DNA from: Dermatophagoides farinae
Lineage: Eukaryota; Arthropoda; Arachnida; Sarcoptiformes; Pyroglyphidae
Reading direction: 5' to 3'
DNA: 64,000 nucleotides
NCBI RefSeq assembly: GCF_024713945.1
Contig: NC_134681.1
Location: 186,001 to 250,000 of the forward strand
Below the pieces are notes generated by a model that ran no database searches, was not told where the DNA came from, and saw nothing but the letters and a program-made list of their open reading frames with translations. Position numbers and translations under genes: made by a program. Positions 24,071-38,114 of the stretch are shown piece after piece (the stretch's first letter is position 1; every line of letters starts with the position of its first letter).

Positions 24071-25981
24071 TTATGAATGGTTGATGATTTTAAAAATGGC
24101 CAACATAATGTATAATAGAATGATTATAGCTGACCATAAATGTGCAATACGATGTAATAAACGAAATGATTTAATTTTACATTTCGATTCAATGTAATCA
24201 GTGGCCAATGTTAACATTTGATATCCATCCAATGGCGAAAATGGTAACAGATTGAATTGTATCATTGTCATTGAAATAATCCATAAATATCTATATTCGA
24301 AAAAAAAAATTTCGTTTAACAATAAAAAAAACTTGATGATGAAAATATGTATCTTACCGGAAAAACATTTCAACATTATTAAAAGCTTCAAGTGTAATGA
24401 ATGAAAATAATGGTTTCATTTTGGTTACTTTAATAGCCTGAATTAATTCCATTGGTGGACCCCAGAATAAAATCTTATCCATTTTATGTTCATCCGTTTC
24501 GATTATAATTAATCTGATTGAATGAGATTCTAATGCAAGTGGAAATAGACAATCACTTTTACCATAATAAGTGTTTAAACAATCATTTTTATGGCGACAA
24601 AATTGTGTTGTTTTATCGATGATTTTTCGAACAGGAAGACATGATTTGTAATAATCCTGTAAATTGGATTCAAATTTTGCCAAATGATATAGATTACTTG
24701 ATGATAATTCTTTGGTAACATTACAATATTCGTTGTTAAATGATTCAATTTTTATTCGTTTGAAAATGAAACATAAATTGCTTCGTTGATCAGATTTATT
24801 GCAGCATTTTTCCAGATTACATGATGACCATCGTTGAAATTGATCGATAAAATTATGTTCAATACAGAAACCAGTCTGATATTTGGATATTTTATTCAAT
24901 GTCATGAACAGATCATTTTGGCTATTAATAGGCACGCTATTCACTTTGGTAATCACATCATATTCATTAAGACCGGATATTATTGACTAATGTTGATGAA
25001 GAGAAAAAATTATTTGGATTATTTTTTTCGAATATAAAATTCATAATATTTTTGTATACCTGATCGACCGAAGTTATCAACAATCCATCATTAATGGATG
25101 TATAGAATATGGCCATAGGATTGAATACGATACAAAATAACGATATTAAACAGATAATGAAATTACTCATCAATCCAGCACAGGCAATTTCCATTTTAGC
25201 AATTAGATCATGTTTTAAATATTGTTCAATGGGTATCGAAACAAATGTTAATGGAAGACAGAGATTAAATTGAAATCCAAATGTATCAATCTGTACTGAA
25301 TGTCGATTAGCAGCCAATGCATGGCCAAATTCATGTAATAAAGAACATATACAAATTGCAATAAAAAAATAAAGACTATCAATCCAAGAAAGTGTTAAAC
25401 CTGGAAACATAACAATTAATTGATTGTCATCATTTTTATTATTATCAATGCTATCGATGGAATTGGATTTGATGTAAAAATGATTGATAAATTGTTGAAA
25501 TTCATTCGTATAAATCAATGATTCTATGATAAAATGTAAAAAAGGGAATGTGAATGAAAGAAAGAAAAAAAAAGAGAAAAAATTTTCATTTGAAATGTAA
25601 ACTAAATATGCAAACACAGCACAAAAAAAAACTTATGCACTCACTTGAAATCTGGTAGAAAGCATAAGGAAATAGTACATAAAAGATTAGAATGCTCAAT
25701 TTGAAATAATAACCATAAATTAATTGTAGATAATAACAATATGGTTTTTGATTTTGATTATTATAAACATTTCGTCTATACGGCATTTGATGACATTGAA
25801 TGTTATTAATCCAACGGGTTATTGATTCATTTTGCAAATGAATGGATATTATACCTAATGATAAACCATATGTTGAAAATAATTTCCGTTGATATTCGGC
25901 CGTTAATGATGAACGGATTATATTATAAAATGACCAAAAAATTATTAATAACCAAATTAGTGTCCAGGATGATATCTCCAT
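24071..25981 (-). CDS. MBTPS2: MBTPS2, site-2 intramembrane metalloprotease
   Basis: Four exons: 25981-25645, 25523-25060, 24986-24358, 24290-24071; 1650 nt (549 aa), phases agree. S2P cuts SREBP and ATF6 within Golgi membranes after the site-1 cut. Seen: N-terminal hydrophobic helix (SWTLIWLLIIFWSF); zinc motif HEFGH at about 176-180 in SLLHEFGHALAANRHSV; a second membrane core with CAGLMSNFIICLISLFC; a PDZ-like stretch after the third exon start (GLNEYDVITKVNSVPI); a Cys-rich lumenal part with paired cysteines (about 350-430); and the third metal ligand Asp498 in LLPFSPLDGYQ. The family usually shows NxxPxxxLDG; here the Asn is Asn490 in FNLLPFSPLDG. All catalytic residues look intact. Start at 25981 was preferred to an upstream codon because the helix begins directly after it. 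Confidence 0.92.
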
Positions 25982-27901
25982 CCTGTATATTCTTTTGTTT
26001 GTCACAATTTTTTTTATCACAAAGCGATTTTTTCTTTCACCTATTTTGATTAGATTAAATTGTTAATTATTCCAGTTAATTATTAATTGCTTAACAGATA
26101 AAGTGTTTTTTAAAAAGAACGTGGAAATTGTCTTTCATTATTGAATGTTCTAATGTTGACACACTATCTTAGATTGTATCTTATCGAATATATATTAATA
26201 TTAATATATAATAATCGAGTATTAATAAATTGGGGAAATAAAAAAAAAAAGATGTGATGTGATCAAAAAATGATGGAATTTATATGATACTGATGATGAT
26301 GTTTAGAGAAAACATATGTGTAAATGTTAATGGATGGATATCATCATCATCATTTGCAGCTACAATCGCACAATGAACATTGGACTGAACTTTGATTTCA
26401 GTTTGGACGATCGTTATTATTATTTTTTTTACACATTCAAACAATAGTAGCAGAAAATAATTTTAAAAAACTCCTCCATAAAAAAAACACATAAAAGCAC
26501 ATATTTTACAAGCAAAACGTATACCATCATTATAATAATTTATGATCATGATCATCATCAAATATATATAAATTCGAATTTAATTTTCAATTGAAATTCA
26601 ATACATCATGATCATATAAAAATGGCATAAATTTTTTTTGTGGCAATCCACTAGTTGAACAATTTGAATTTCAGTGTTTTTTTAATCAATCATTTGAATT
26701 TGATATATTTATTTTAAATATTTGCTTGTATACTTAACATCATCATCATCATCATCGTCATCGTCATTTATTTATTCATCATCATTGATCAATAATCGAT
26801 TGTGATTTTTTGTTTCTCTCCCCTAATCTATATATATAAATGTGATTATCGGATGTGTGGTGGATTTATATATTTTGTTTGATTATCTCTATATATTCTT
26901 AATATTCATATAATTTGATAAAAGATTGTGTCACAATTTGTTAATGATAAAATACAACAACAATAACAACAACAAAACGACAAAGAAAACAAAAACTTTA
27001 ATCAAACTTATTATTATATATAGTCTTCATTCATTCATGTATTATTGAATGATTAATTAATTAATAATTAATTTTTTTTTGTGCTCACCTCAAAAAAAGG
27101 TAAGAAATTGATGAATACAATCGATCCAGGAACAATGACCACAAAAAACAAACAGCTGTATTGTGACACGTTTTAATGATGAGATGATGAAGATGGCTAA
27201 AGTAGCACCATCTTGTGGATTCTATGTGATCAATAATAAAAAAAACAACAACGACAACACCAAGATAGATAATCCTATTTTAAATATTCGCTCATTTCGT
27301 GTATGGAGCGTTTGTTGATGATTTGCATACAAAACAAAACAAAAAAACCAAAGACAATGATCAAAATCAAAAATCGTTCGAATAATAGATAATTTCATCT
27401 TAAACATATCATTATTTTATCACCTGATGCTTTCATAATTCATAATTAGAATTTTTGTTTTTGTTCAACAATTTTTTCTTTTTTAATATTCCGGATATTT
27501 TCTTTTTCTTATTAAGGTTCGTTTACCTGGGTAAAGTTGCGTTTATATGAGGCAACTTTTTTCGTTGACGACAACATTCAATTCATATTGTCAGCAATGT
27601 CGTATTTTGTTGCCGTCAACAAAATCAATTGAAATTGATTGCCTTGTATAAAACAAAACTTGACTCGTGATAAAAAAAATTCTAATTTCATTAATTAAAA
27701 TCAAAAATTCTAATTCAATTTATTAATGAAATAGAACTAATATATGGCTAATTTGTTCTAAATAATAAAGCTAGATTTTTCATGAAAATTTTTTATTTTT
27801 TGTTCCTTTTAAATCTGTGCTAATCCGTGTTTTGTTATTCCATTCTTCTATTCATCATCATTTATATTGTGAAAACAAACTTCTGACAAAAGATACTAAA
27901 A
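25982..27901. other. intergenic region between divergent genes
   Basis: About 1.9 kb between the minus-strand MBTPS2 start and the plus-strand TMEM104 start. Seen: CAT runs near 26340-26356 and 26740-26765, a TTAATTAAT-rich stretch at 27050-27075, and back-to-back donor-like sequences near 27088-27105 that could mark noncoding first exons. A stretch at about 27580-27632 is repeated, diverged, at 28020-28080. Confidence 0.45.
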
Positions 27902-30900
27902 ATGGCCAATGAAAATTTGTATTCACCATTGGTAAGTTCTAGTTTTTAATTCAATAAAAGCTCTATTACGACTTGTTTGCAACGTTTTTTATTCGTTATA
28001 TTTTTTTTTTTGCTGACTGCAACATTGAATTTCTATTGCAATCGATATGGAATTTTTGTTGCTGTCAAAAAATAAAATCAACAAAAAAAAACGTTGCTCC
28101 ATGCAAATGCCGTATTTTCGTGCCGATATCCCGTATAAATCGCAGGATATCTGCAATTACATAGAATCTATCTATCTATTTAATTTCATGTATTTTATTT
28201 TTTTTCAGGTCGGATCAATTTATTTATTTAATCTATTATTGGGTACCGGTGTATTGACAATGCCTGCCGTATTTGAAAATGCTGGCTATATATCCGGAAT
28301 CATCTGTCTAACATTATTATGTTTGATCTCATATGTACAAACAACATTCCTAATTGAATCGATGGCCAATGCAAATTTTGTTAAAAGAATGCAACAATCA
28401 AATGGTAAGTTTTTTTTCAATTATTTGATTTTCATCATCACCTGGTAAGATGCCTTCGTTATGATAATCTGCACTTTTTTTCATAACCACACACACACAC
28501 ACAACAAAATGGCCAACGGATGACCCTTTTCTATCCGTTTTTATTGTTGTTGTTGTCGTTGTTTGTAGTGTTTTCCATTTTTATTTATTCATCATTATCA
28601 TTCATTTTATCCATTTTATCACCAATAACCATGCATGAATGAATTCGAATACACTAATAATAATGATAATGATGATATCTGAATAAGTAACGTTCAAAAA
28701 AAAAACTTTAATCCACCCATACCTTAATTGACATGTTTTTATTTATTCTCGTGAGTTTATTTCTCTAATTCTGTCATCGATTTAACATTGGTTTTGGTTA
28801 ACAACCCTCTTTTTTTATCGTGATACATCATTCTGCATGGTATCCTCTTCACCTTTCTTCTTATTTCAGATGAATATTGCATGGCACCTTTTTACATTCT
28901 TATCAAATACTTTTTACATCATTTATATAACACATTTCGGGTAATTTGAATATTTTATCTATTACTAAATTGCTTGATCAATATATCCTATATCCTATTT
29001 TATTATGAACCTAATCACTCACTCCCGTCCGAACACATGCACACACACACGCACAAAATTTGCATAAATTAATCTAATCATTTAAATTGTTTTTTCTTTG
29101 GAATCTAGAACATGAAACTACCGAAACTTCATCTTTATTGTCCTGTGATGATAATTATGACAAAAATATCGATAATAGCATGGATGTTTATTATGGAAAA
29201 ACGAATGATAATGATGAATATGATAATCTTGGCTTTACTATTCGCCCAATTGTTCATACAAATTCATCGACTAATTTATTATCTTTTTCAAATTCAGAAT
29301 CCGATGAAAGACAATTATGTCCAACCGTTTCATCCAATTCGATTAATACAACTATCATTGATGGTAATATTGATTGTGTTAATAGTATTGGCAGTGGTGT
29401 TGTAGCCATGTCCATCGATGGTTTTAGCAAGAAAAATAATTTACGTTGGAGTAATGTTTTCAGAAAAATGAGAGGAAATCACAATTCAAATAATGATAAC
29501 CGTGAAATGATAACGAAGAATATTGAAAATTGTTTACGATCAATCGATCATATTGATCAACGATTTCAAATTAATGAAAAATTTGAATTGGGAAATATGA
29601 CCAGAATTATTTTTGAACAGATATTTATCGAAATTCTTTTTCGTATCAATCATTGTATATTTATTTGGTGATTTATTGATCTACAATTCAATGATGTCTA
29701 AATCACTACGTGACATTAGCTGGTAAGTTGATTTTTTATTCATAATCATTTACTTGTAAATTTAAATATAATGATGATTATGATATTGATTAAACTTTTT
29801 TTAGCACATCTCAAGCTTATTGTAATGCTACGGATAAAAATGATCCAGAACATCTTGATGCTGTTTGTTGGGATTCGGTTGGAATTTCACGCCATAATGC
29901 TTATCGTATATTTTTGCTTGGATTCATTGCCATTTTAGGCCCATTAACTTATGCAAAATTACAGAAAACTAAAATCATTCAAATTGGAACCATTATACTT
30001 CGTTGGATGGGTAATTATTATTATTTGATTTATACATTTTATCTTTTATTAATTTCAATACTTTTTTTTTAAAAATAGCATTTTTAAGTATGATTGGTAT
30101 TACAATCAAAATATTTGTAAAAAACGAAGCTAAAGGAAAACCAAGAGCAATGGATATTCTTAATGTTCCTAAATTATTTGGAATATGTGTCTATTCATTC
30201 ATGTGTCATCATTCGGTACCATCAATTATTACGCCCATTCGAAATAAAAAAAGAGTTTTTACGGCCATCTCCATTGATTATATATTGGTGCTTTCATTCT
30301 ATGTTATTATTGCATTGACTGCCATTTTTGCATTTGGCGATATCCAACAAGTTTATACCTTAAATTTTCAAGTAGACAAGTATGTACTAATTTTTGGATG
30401 ATTACGTTTTAATTTTTATTTATTTGTTTTTTTTTTTGTTTTGATATATAATAATAGATGTTCCAATATGAATAATAATACAAATCCTGCCAGTATTAGT
30501 GGTTTTGATATTTTCTTACCAACATTTCCAATCTTTACGTTATTTTCAAGTTATACAATTCTGGCTTTAACATTGATAAACAATATGAAAGTTTTGGTCG
30601 GTTTCACTGATGATATGCGTTATGGACATATAATTAAGTATTCAATGCCATTGATTGCAATTATACCGCCATTAGTGATTGCCTTGTTTACCGAAGATAT
30701 ATCATCTATTGTTCAATATGTTGGTTCCTATTCCGGTACATTAATTCAATATGTGTTTCCTACATTATTAGCATATTATTCACGGCGATATGTGAAACAA
30801 GAATGTCTCATACCATATATAAAAAAACGTTCAAGATTGGAATGGCTAGATTTACGAATGATTAATATTGATCAAATTTATCGCCGAATCAATCCATTTG

Positions 30901-31010
30901 TATCGTTTTTTCAAAGTCAATTTTGGATTTATTTATCCATCATTTGGTTGATTATTTGCATCTTTCTTGTTACCCTGGACCATTTACGTGATGTTTTGCA
31001 TCTTTATTAA
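27902..31010 (+). CDS. TMEM104: TMEM104-like multi-pass transporter
   Basis: Exons 27902-27931, 28209-28404, 29109-29722, 29805-30010, 30079-30379, 30458-31010. The family belongs to the amino acid/auxin permease superfamily (Pfam Aa_trans) and substrates are not settled. Seen: the opening GSIYLFNLLLGTGVLTMPAV, YVQTTFLIESMANAN, a long Ser/Asn-rich loop (29109-29570), then ELGNMTRIIFEQ and IIVYLFGDLLIY, a Cys-containing loop (CWDSVG), AYRIFLLGFIAILGPLTYAK, FGICVYSFMCHHSVPSIITP, and a final set of helices to YSGTLIQYVFPTLLAYYSRR. Order and content match TMEM104. The exons sum to 1900 nt, one above a multiple of three: after FEQIFIEIL the frame stops at 29671, while the homologous membrane helix continues in the next frame. 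The break lies at a run of five T (29637-29641). Removing one base would give about 632 aa. A small intron is possible but would cut conserved residues. Confidence 0.88.
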
Positions 31011-34000
31011 TTATTATTATTTTTATTATTATTATTATTTTTGACAATTATTGACATTTTTTTTCTTTTAAAATATAGAAATTTAAACTTAGAGTAAATA
31101 AAGATTTTTTTTGAAGAAAATTGTCGAGATTCTTAATTCTATCATTTATTGTATGCAAAAAACAAGATGGTAGCAGTATCGTACAAGAAAATCTTCCATC
31201 ATATGTATCTCCATTATAAATTTTCTTAATTTAATTTTCCTTTTTTTACTGAAATTTTAAGCCACTTAATTTTGGATTTTGTTTAGTTTTTTTTGCCTCG
31301 TTTTCTGGTGTTCATTTTTCATTTTTTTTTTGTTGTATTAGATCTGGTTTGTTTTTTTTCTGGGTTTTTGAAAAAATTAAACGATTATTTTATTTTATTT
31401 TTTTTTTTTTTGGAGTTCCATCTGTGGACTAGCCATAATCAATTTTGAACGTTCAAAATATTGAACAATAATTTAATTTTCAAGTTTTTTTTTTTTAGTT
31501 TCTGCCCGAATTCCTTTTTGTTTTTTTTTTTGTTAGAAACCATGCCGAAAACTGAAAAAAGAATCAAGTTACCATTAAGCTAAAATGTTTCACATTTTTT
31601 TTTTCGTTTTCGTTTTTTTTTTGTTATTTATTTTCGTCTACAGTATTTCATGCATTATCATTATTGTTGTCGTTGTGAATGTCAACTTTTTTCTTTTTTT
31701 TTTTGCTGTTGTTGTTGTTGTATTTCTCCATGTTCCATTGGGATTGAAAATGAGAAAAAAAAACTTGGATAGATTTATATAACAACAACAACAACAACAA
31801 CAAAGAAAAAAGGGCCGGTTACTACGTTTTCTATTCCTTTCTTTCCTTATGTTATTCTTGACACATTCTTAATTCTTGATTTCATTTATGGTATATATAA
31901 ATTTTTTTTTCTTCTGTTTTCTCTTATACACCTTTAAACATGCATACATACATAAAACATGAAAATAAAATACTGCTGCTGCTGCTGATCATTATATTAT
32001 ATATGATGATCATCATTATTATTGTATTCATTCATCGAGATGAGAATGTTAACAACCATCATTATATTATTGTGTTGTTACAGAATATATATTTGTTTTG
32101 TTGTGTGTTAATTTAATTGTTTAGCCGTATAAATTTTTGTTTGTTTTTTTTGAATCAAAATTTTATTTGAATGAATGGATAAATGGGTGTTATGTTGATA
32201 AAAATTAAAATTATTCTACATACAATGAATGTATCTGAATGCAAACGTACCACAAACAAATATGAAACGCCCAAAATTGGTTAATAATAATTATATAATA
32301 ATAGACGAGCTCGGTACAGGCGTTTGGCGCACAAAATTTAAGCGTCATAATAGAATAGAATAGATAGATTCTAAAGTGATCCATCCAGAACAAAGAAAGG
32401 AAATTGAAAAAAAAACGAGACACAAATGAAAAGAAAAGAAAGGAAAAGAATAGAAATAAGAAAAAAAAACTAATCGAACCTGAATTATTTGTTGTTCATA
32501 TTATTACACAATAATAATGCCTACTAGGCTTTGAAAAAAAAATAAAAAATTTATTTCATGATGAAATAATAGAATAGATACCATTGGCACGTTAGAATGT
32601 CTTTTTTTTTCTATTTCGGTTTCTATTCACTGCCATACGAATGGTGATTCGTTTTTGTTATGGTTGTTTGAGTCGTTGGTTTGTTACGTAAGTAAATTTT
32701 TATCATCAAAATTTTTGTTGTTGTTGTTGTTGTTGTTGTCATCTTCTTATTGGAGTTGTTTCCGTTGAAATCAAATCATTAGCATCACCATATATAGACC
32801 AATTGTTTAACGATGGTTGTTGAACAAGATTTAAGTTGTTGTAGCTGTTTTTCATTCGACATTATTGAAAAGCAATATTATCATTATAAAACATTGTCGT
32901 CATAGTCATTATGATCATCACCGCCATCATCATTATCATTGGATTCCAAATTGTAAAAGAATGTTTTTGCAAAATTATTCTATAATAATGATATAATTTA
33001 ATGTTCCGAAAATATTTAGATCAACAATAATGATTGCCGTTGTTGTTGTTGCTGTTGTTGTTTAGACAAATTCTATCCATTAAACATCATAAGGAATTTG
33101 TCTAATTCTTATATTCTATTATGTTTGTTCTGTTTATTGTTTTGGTTTTTTTTTCATTTGGGAAATTTTATTCAATAATTTTTTATGTATCGATTTCAAT
33201 CATAATCATAGTTGAAATTAATCAATTAATAATGAATCAAACTATGATCAAATCTGGTAGCATCAAACCTAAATTGATCCAAAAACCTAAAGTCCTGTCT
33301 GTGTGTTGTATCACACAAATAATTCAATAAAATGGTCCAAACAAAAAAAAAACCAACTTACTCATGAAATATTCAAATGTTAAACTAGACATTTTTTCAT
33401 CCATTCTTCTTTACTTCGTTTCATCCATTATTTGTTTCTTTTTTTTTTCATCATCACATTTCAAGAATCGATTTTGACATTTGTGGCCAATGTTCTTTAA
33501 TGTATTTCAATAAAATAAAAGCTTAAAATCACTGTAATCTTTGTGGAAATATTCTCCTAGCTTTTATATTATTGATTATACAATAACAAATCGGTCAAAT
33601 TCATTTACGAATGCATCAAAGGATATCTGGATGAACATATGACCATTCGTGATGATTTTCGATTTTATTTTATTTTTATTTTTTCCATAAATTAATCTAA
33701 TATGTTATTGAGTATCATATTCATATTCTTTACATTTGAATTCTTGAGGCAAACGAACAATTCATGAGTAGAAAATTTTATTCTTAATTCAATTTCATTT
33801 CATTTTGTTTGTCTGTTCATATGTTAAGATTCATCCATCCAGGTCGAATAAAGAGAGTGGGGAAAAAAACAAACACATCACGTTTATGAATTCAATACAC
33901 TTCGGGCTAATTGTGGCCAAACTGGCCTACAAAGAATGACTTTTCATTATTATTCAGATTTTTATTCTTATGATTTTTCGATTATTATCATTACTGTAAT

Positions 34001-34369
34001 TGTTATTGCATCATTGGTAAATATTTTTTTTTTATTCTATCCTTAACATTTTATACAGCCCGAAGCAATAAAAAAAAATTCTGTTTGTATAAGCAAATCA
34101 TCATCATTTTGCAATATTACAAAATGTGTATATAGCATAATAATAGAATACAGAATAAAAAGTCATAGATTAAGCCTTTGTACCTTTTTTATTTTTTTTT
34201 TTTGAAATGTATGAATTTTTATTCTTTTCATTTCAAGAATAATTGTTATTGTTATTGTTATTGTTATTATTAGAATCAGGAATATTGTTATGTGAATTTA
34301 GAATGAAAAATAAATTTCACAGTATAAGACAAGGTTATGGATCAGAATAATAATGTTTTTTTTTCGTTG

Positions 34370-34404
34370 TTGTTGTTGTTGTTGTTGTTGTTATTGTTGT
34401 TGTT
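34370..34404 (+). repeat. TTG trinucleotide microsatellite
   Basis: About 11 uninterrupted GTT/TTG units, followed after one change by more TTG. It is noncoding; the same triplet recurs at 32721-32740 and 53269-53310. Confidence 0.8.
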
Positions 34405-36769
34405 GATATCATTATTATTTTTACTTGTATATTAATTATAATAATAATGGTAGAACGTAATTCACAATGATCATCATAACTTTACTTTATTATTATTTTT
34501 TATGATTGAATTCAAATGTTTTGTTTTTTCATTTGTCATTTCATACATCAACAACAACAACAACAACAAGAATGAATGAATGAACCGATTTGTGACCATC
34601 TGATCAATGATGATGAATAATAATATGGAAAAAAAACAGAAAAAAATTTCATAACTAAATGAAAGAGAAAAACTTTCTTTAAAAAAAATGTTGTCGTGAA
34701 TCGTTTTTTTTTCAATATATTTAGGAACTTTGGTACAGTTTTGTTTTTTTTTTACTCGATGCCTTTCAGGATGGATGATTCTGTATAAACGAAAGTGTGT
34801 GTGTATGTGTGTGTGTGCGTGTGTAGGGCTGTAGGCAATGATGATGTATTGATTGACGATCTTGTACAAGAGCAAAAGAAAAAGTTTCTAGTTCCGGAAT
34901 TACTTTTCATGAATTCTGGTATTCTGGTATGGTGTCATTCTCATCATCCAAAATTCCTTGGAGATAGATTTTTTTTTCGTCAATGTTCAATGTTCATACG
35001 TGTATAAAAGTGCAAATGTTTTTGTTCGATTCATATATTATTTGCCTTTTCGATCGTTATTTTGTTTGATTTAAATGAGAAAAAAAAACTTATCGATTGT
35101 TGTCGAATCGATTAGAATTCGATCCAAGTGTCGAATCGATTCCGTTTTTCATTGATTGATTGATTGATTGATTAGTTGTCATTATATATGAAAAATCTTT
35201 TTTTTTCAAAATAAATAAATAAAGTTGACTTTGTTATTTTTTTCTTCTTTTCAAAAAAAAAAAAAAATTCTTTGATTTATATTCAATATGGCCAATTGAA
35301 AATCATTACAGTTAACATTTTCCTATTCGAATGGATATTTTTGAATTCTAGATTCCATACTCGATTCTATCGACAGATCAGATCCAATTAGATCAAATGT
35401 TTCATCATTTTATTATTATTGTTATTCTGTTATTGTTATTGTTGTTATCCATTATCATTGTTATTTTTTTGTTGTTGTTGTTTTTGTCAGTTGTTTGTAT
35501 TTTTCTGCCATTCCGTTTGACTGAATTCTCTCTCTTATCCATTTTTCTCCATAAACAATAATGACAAATATATATGAGCAAACAATTGAATACCATCATA
35601 GATAGAATGTGATTAGCCATTTAATAGAAACTAAAAAAAAAAAAAATACGGAATTAGAATTCATTTAATTCGGACCATATTTTATGGCCAAATTCACAAT
35701 TCTACAATTCATTCTATTTCAGACGATTTGTGTTTTGTTTTTTATTCCATCCATCATTGCTATTTGTTATGATTATATTTAGGCGGTTGTAAAAATAAAA
35801 TAAAAAAAAACTTTTGCATCGTCATCATCATCATCAAACTTACGAGAAAAAACTTTTTTTTTTATTTTATTTTTGATTTCGAAAATTTTCTCTTGAACTT
35901 CTTACTCTCTCTCTCTATCTATCTCTGAATATCTAAAACAAACATAGAATTCAAGGAAAAAAAAATTCATCCACAATTCAATATGATGATTGACGACAAT
36001 CATGTGTAAGTGTTTATATTATAATGACTAACGAAATTTTTTTTTCCCACTTTTCAAGTGTTAACTTGTTATGAGAATGAATGGATGGAAAAAAAATTTT
36101 TTTCCCCTCTGTTATCTATTCAATTACACTAGCTAATTCACACCCACACACACGCAATTAATTGACTAAAAATTCTTTCACTTTTTATCAAGTTTTTTTT
36201 CTGCTGTAAGTTTTTTATTTTTTTTTAATAATTCTTCAGGTTTTTTTTTCTTATTTTCTCATTTAATTTATGCTGATTCAATGGTTTATAGTGTGAATGT
36301 ATTTTATTCATACTTTTAAGATTCGAGTTGATTTAATTTTTTTTTCTATGCATTCTATTTTGGTTGTCTGATGATTATGATCATCATTAAAGTGGTTAAT
36401 TCTGGTGTCGTGGCAAAAAAAGAGAGAGAGAGAGAGAGAAAAGAAAACGTATACATAATAAATCCACAACAAAATTAACAAACCAAATTATTATTAGAAA
36501 AAAAGAAATGAAATGTGTATGCCGAAAAAAAAATTCCGTTCATGTCTATTCTGCTTTTCTATGGTTCAAGAACAATTCTGGATGGTTGGGCGGATTTTTT
36601 CTCACATTTTTTTTACTTTCACTTTCCATTCATTCATTCATTCATTCATTTCTCATCAAATAAGTGTGCAAATAAATGGAAAGCCAATTACATAACAATT
36701 GTGTTTGTGTGTGTGTGTGTATATGGTGTGTTAAGAATGTGAAATACAAACAACAAGAAAAAAAAATTT

Positions 36770-36949
<180 letters not shown>

Positions 36950-38114
36950 ATCGATCTTATCGAATTAATTTTCCATATTGTCTTTTATATTGGTTGAATT
37001 TACTATATGCACCATATTATTTGTTTGTTTTTTTCATATGTAATCATGATCCATATATATTTATATATACGATGATGATATAATTTATATGACAAACACA
37101 CACACACAGATCATCAATGCTCATTGCCAATAAATATTATCATATCATATACAAAATAATAATATATATAGAAGATATAGGTATATAACAATAACAATAT
37201 CGGAAAAAAACCAAAAACCAAAAAAAAAAAATCGCTCCATTCAAAATGCCCATATGTTTGTTAGTGTGTTGGTATTGTTGTTGTTTTTCAGTCTTTTTTT
37301 TTGTTGTTTTATTTTCTGGTTAGGTTGGGTTTTTTTTCCACTGTTGTTCACTTTCATTTTTTTTTTGCCAATGCCATGTAATTCATGCCATTCTCTTCAT
37401 TTTTTTTCTTTTTTGTTTTGTTTTGAAAAATGATGTTGCCATTGTTGTTCATTTGGTTTTTGGTGTTCGAAACCACTATTTTTTTGCACACCGAATCATT
37501 CACAGAGAAAAAAGCATGTAGTGTACATTACTAGTTAGTAGTGTACAAATGGTAGTGAACACTACGATATGAATAAGTACTAAACAACATGGCAGTGTAC
37601 ACTATCATTTTTGAAAGTAGTTTGCAACAATCTAAAAAGTACAAATTCATCATTGATGAATAAACATAAATTTAGATAAAATTAAGTATATAACTACAAC
37701 CAAATAACTGAATTTTGAATCAATAAATAAATAAATTTATAATATTATAATCATTATTTAACAAACGATTTTACAAGTGAATTTATGACAAAACGACAAT
37801 AAACGCTAAGACGAATAAAACGGAAACAACGACGATGGAAATTATAACTATAAAAACAAAGATGAATACGAAGACGGAAAACCAGACGACGAATATGATG
37901 ACAATATAAACATAAAGTCGTCTTGAAACTTATCCAACAGATCGTGAAATGTTGAGGATGAACGATAATAACAAAATTACGTTTTGAATAAATGGTTTTT
38001 ATTAATAAATCATGAAATTAATTATAAATTTTTACACCAAATCAAAGTTCGAAACACTTGTATTTTTAGCAAGGCAAAATCATACAATGCCAATATAATA
38101 ATTCATAGATATCG

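Noticed and set aside
28870-28931. Possible extra TMEM104 exon with good acceptor (TTATTTCAG) and donor-like GTAATT
   Set aside because: Its outgoing phase does not fit the next exon, whereas joining 28404 directly to 29109 keeps the frame; the peptide also has no counterpart in the family.
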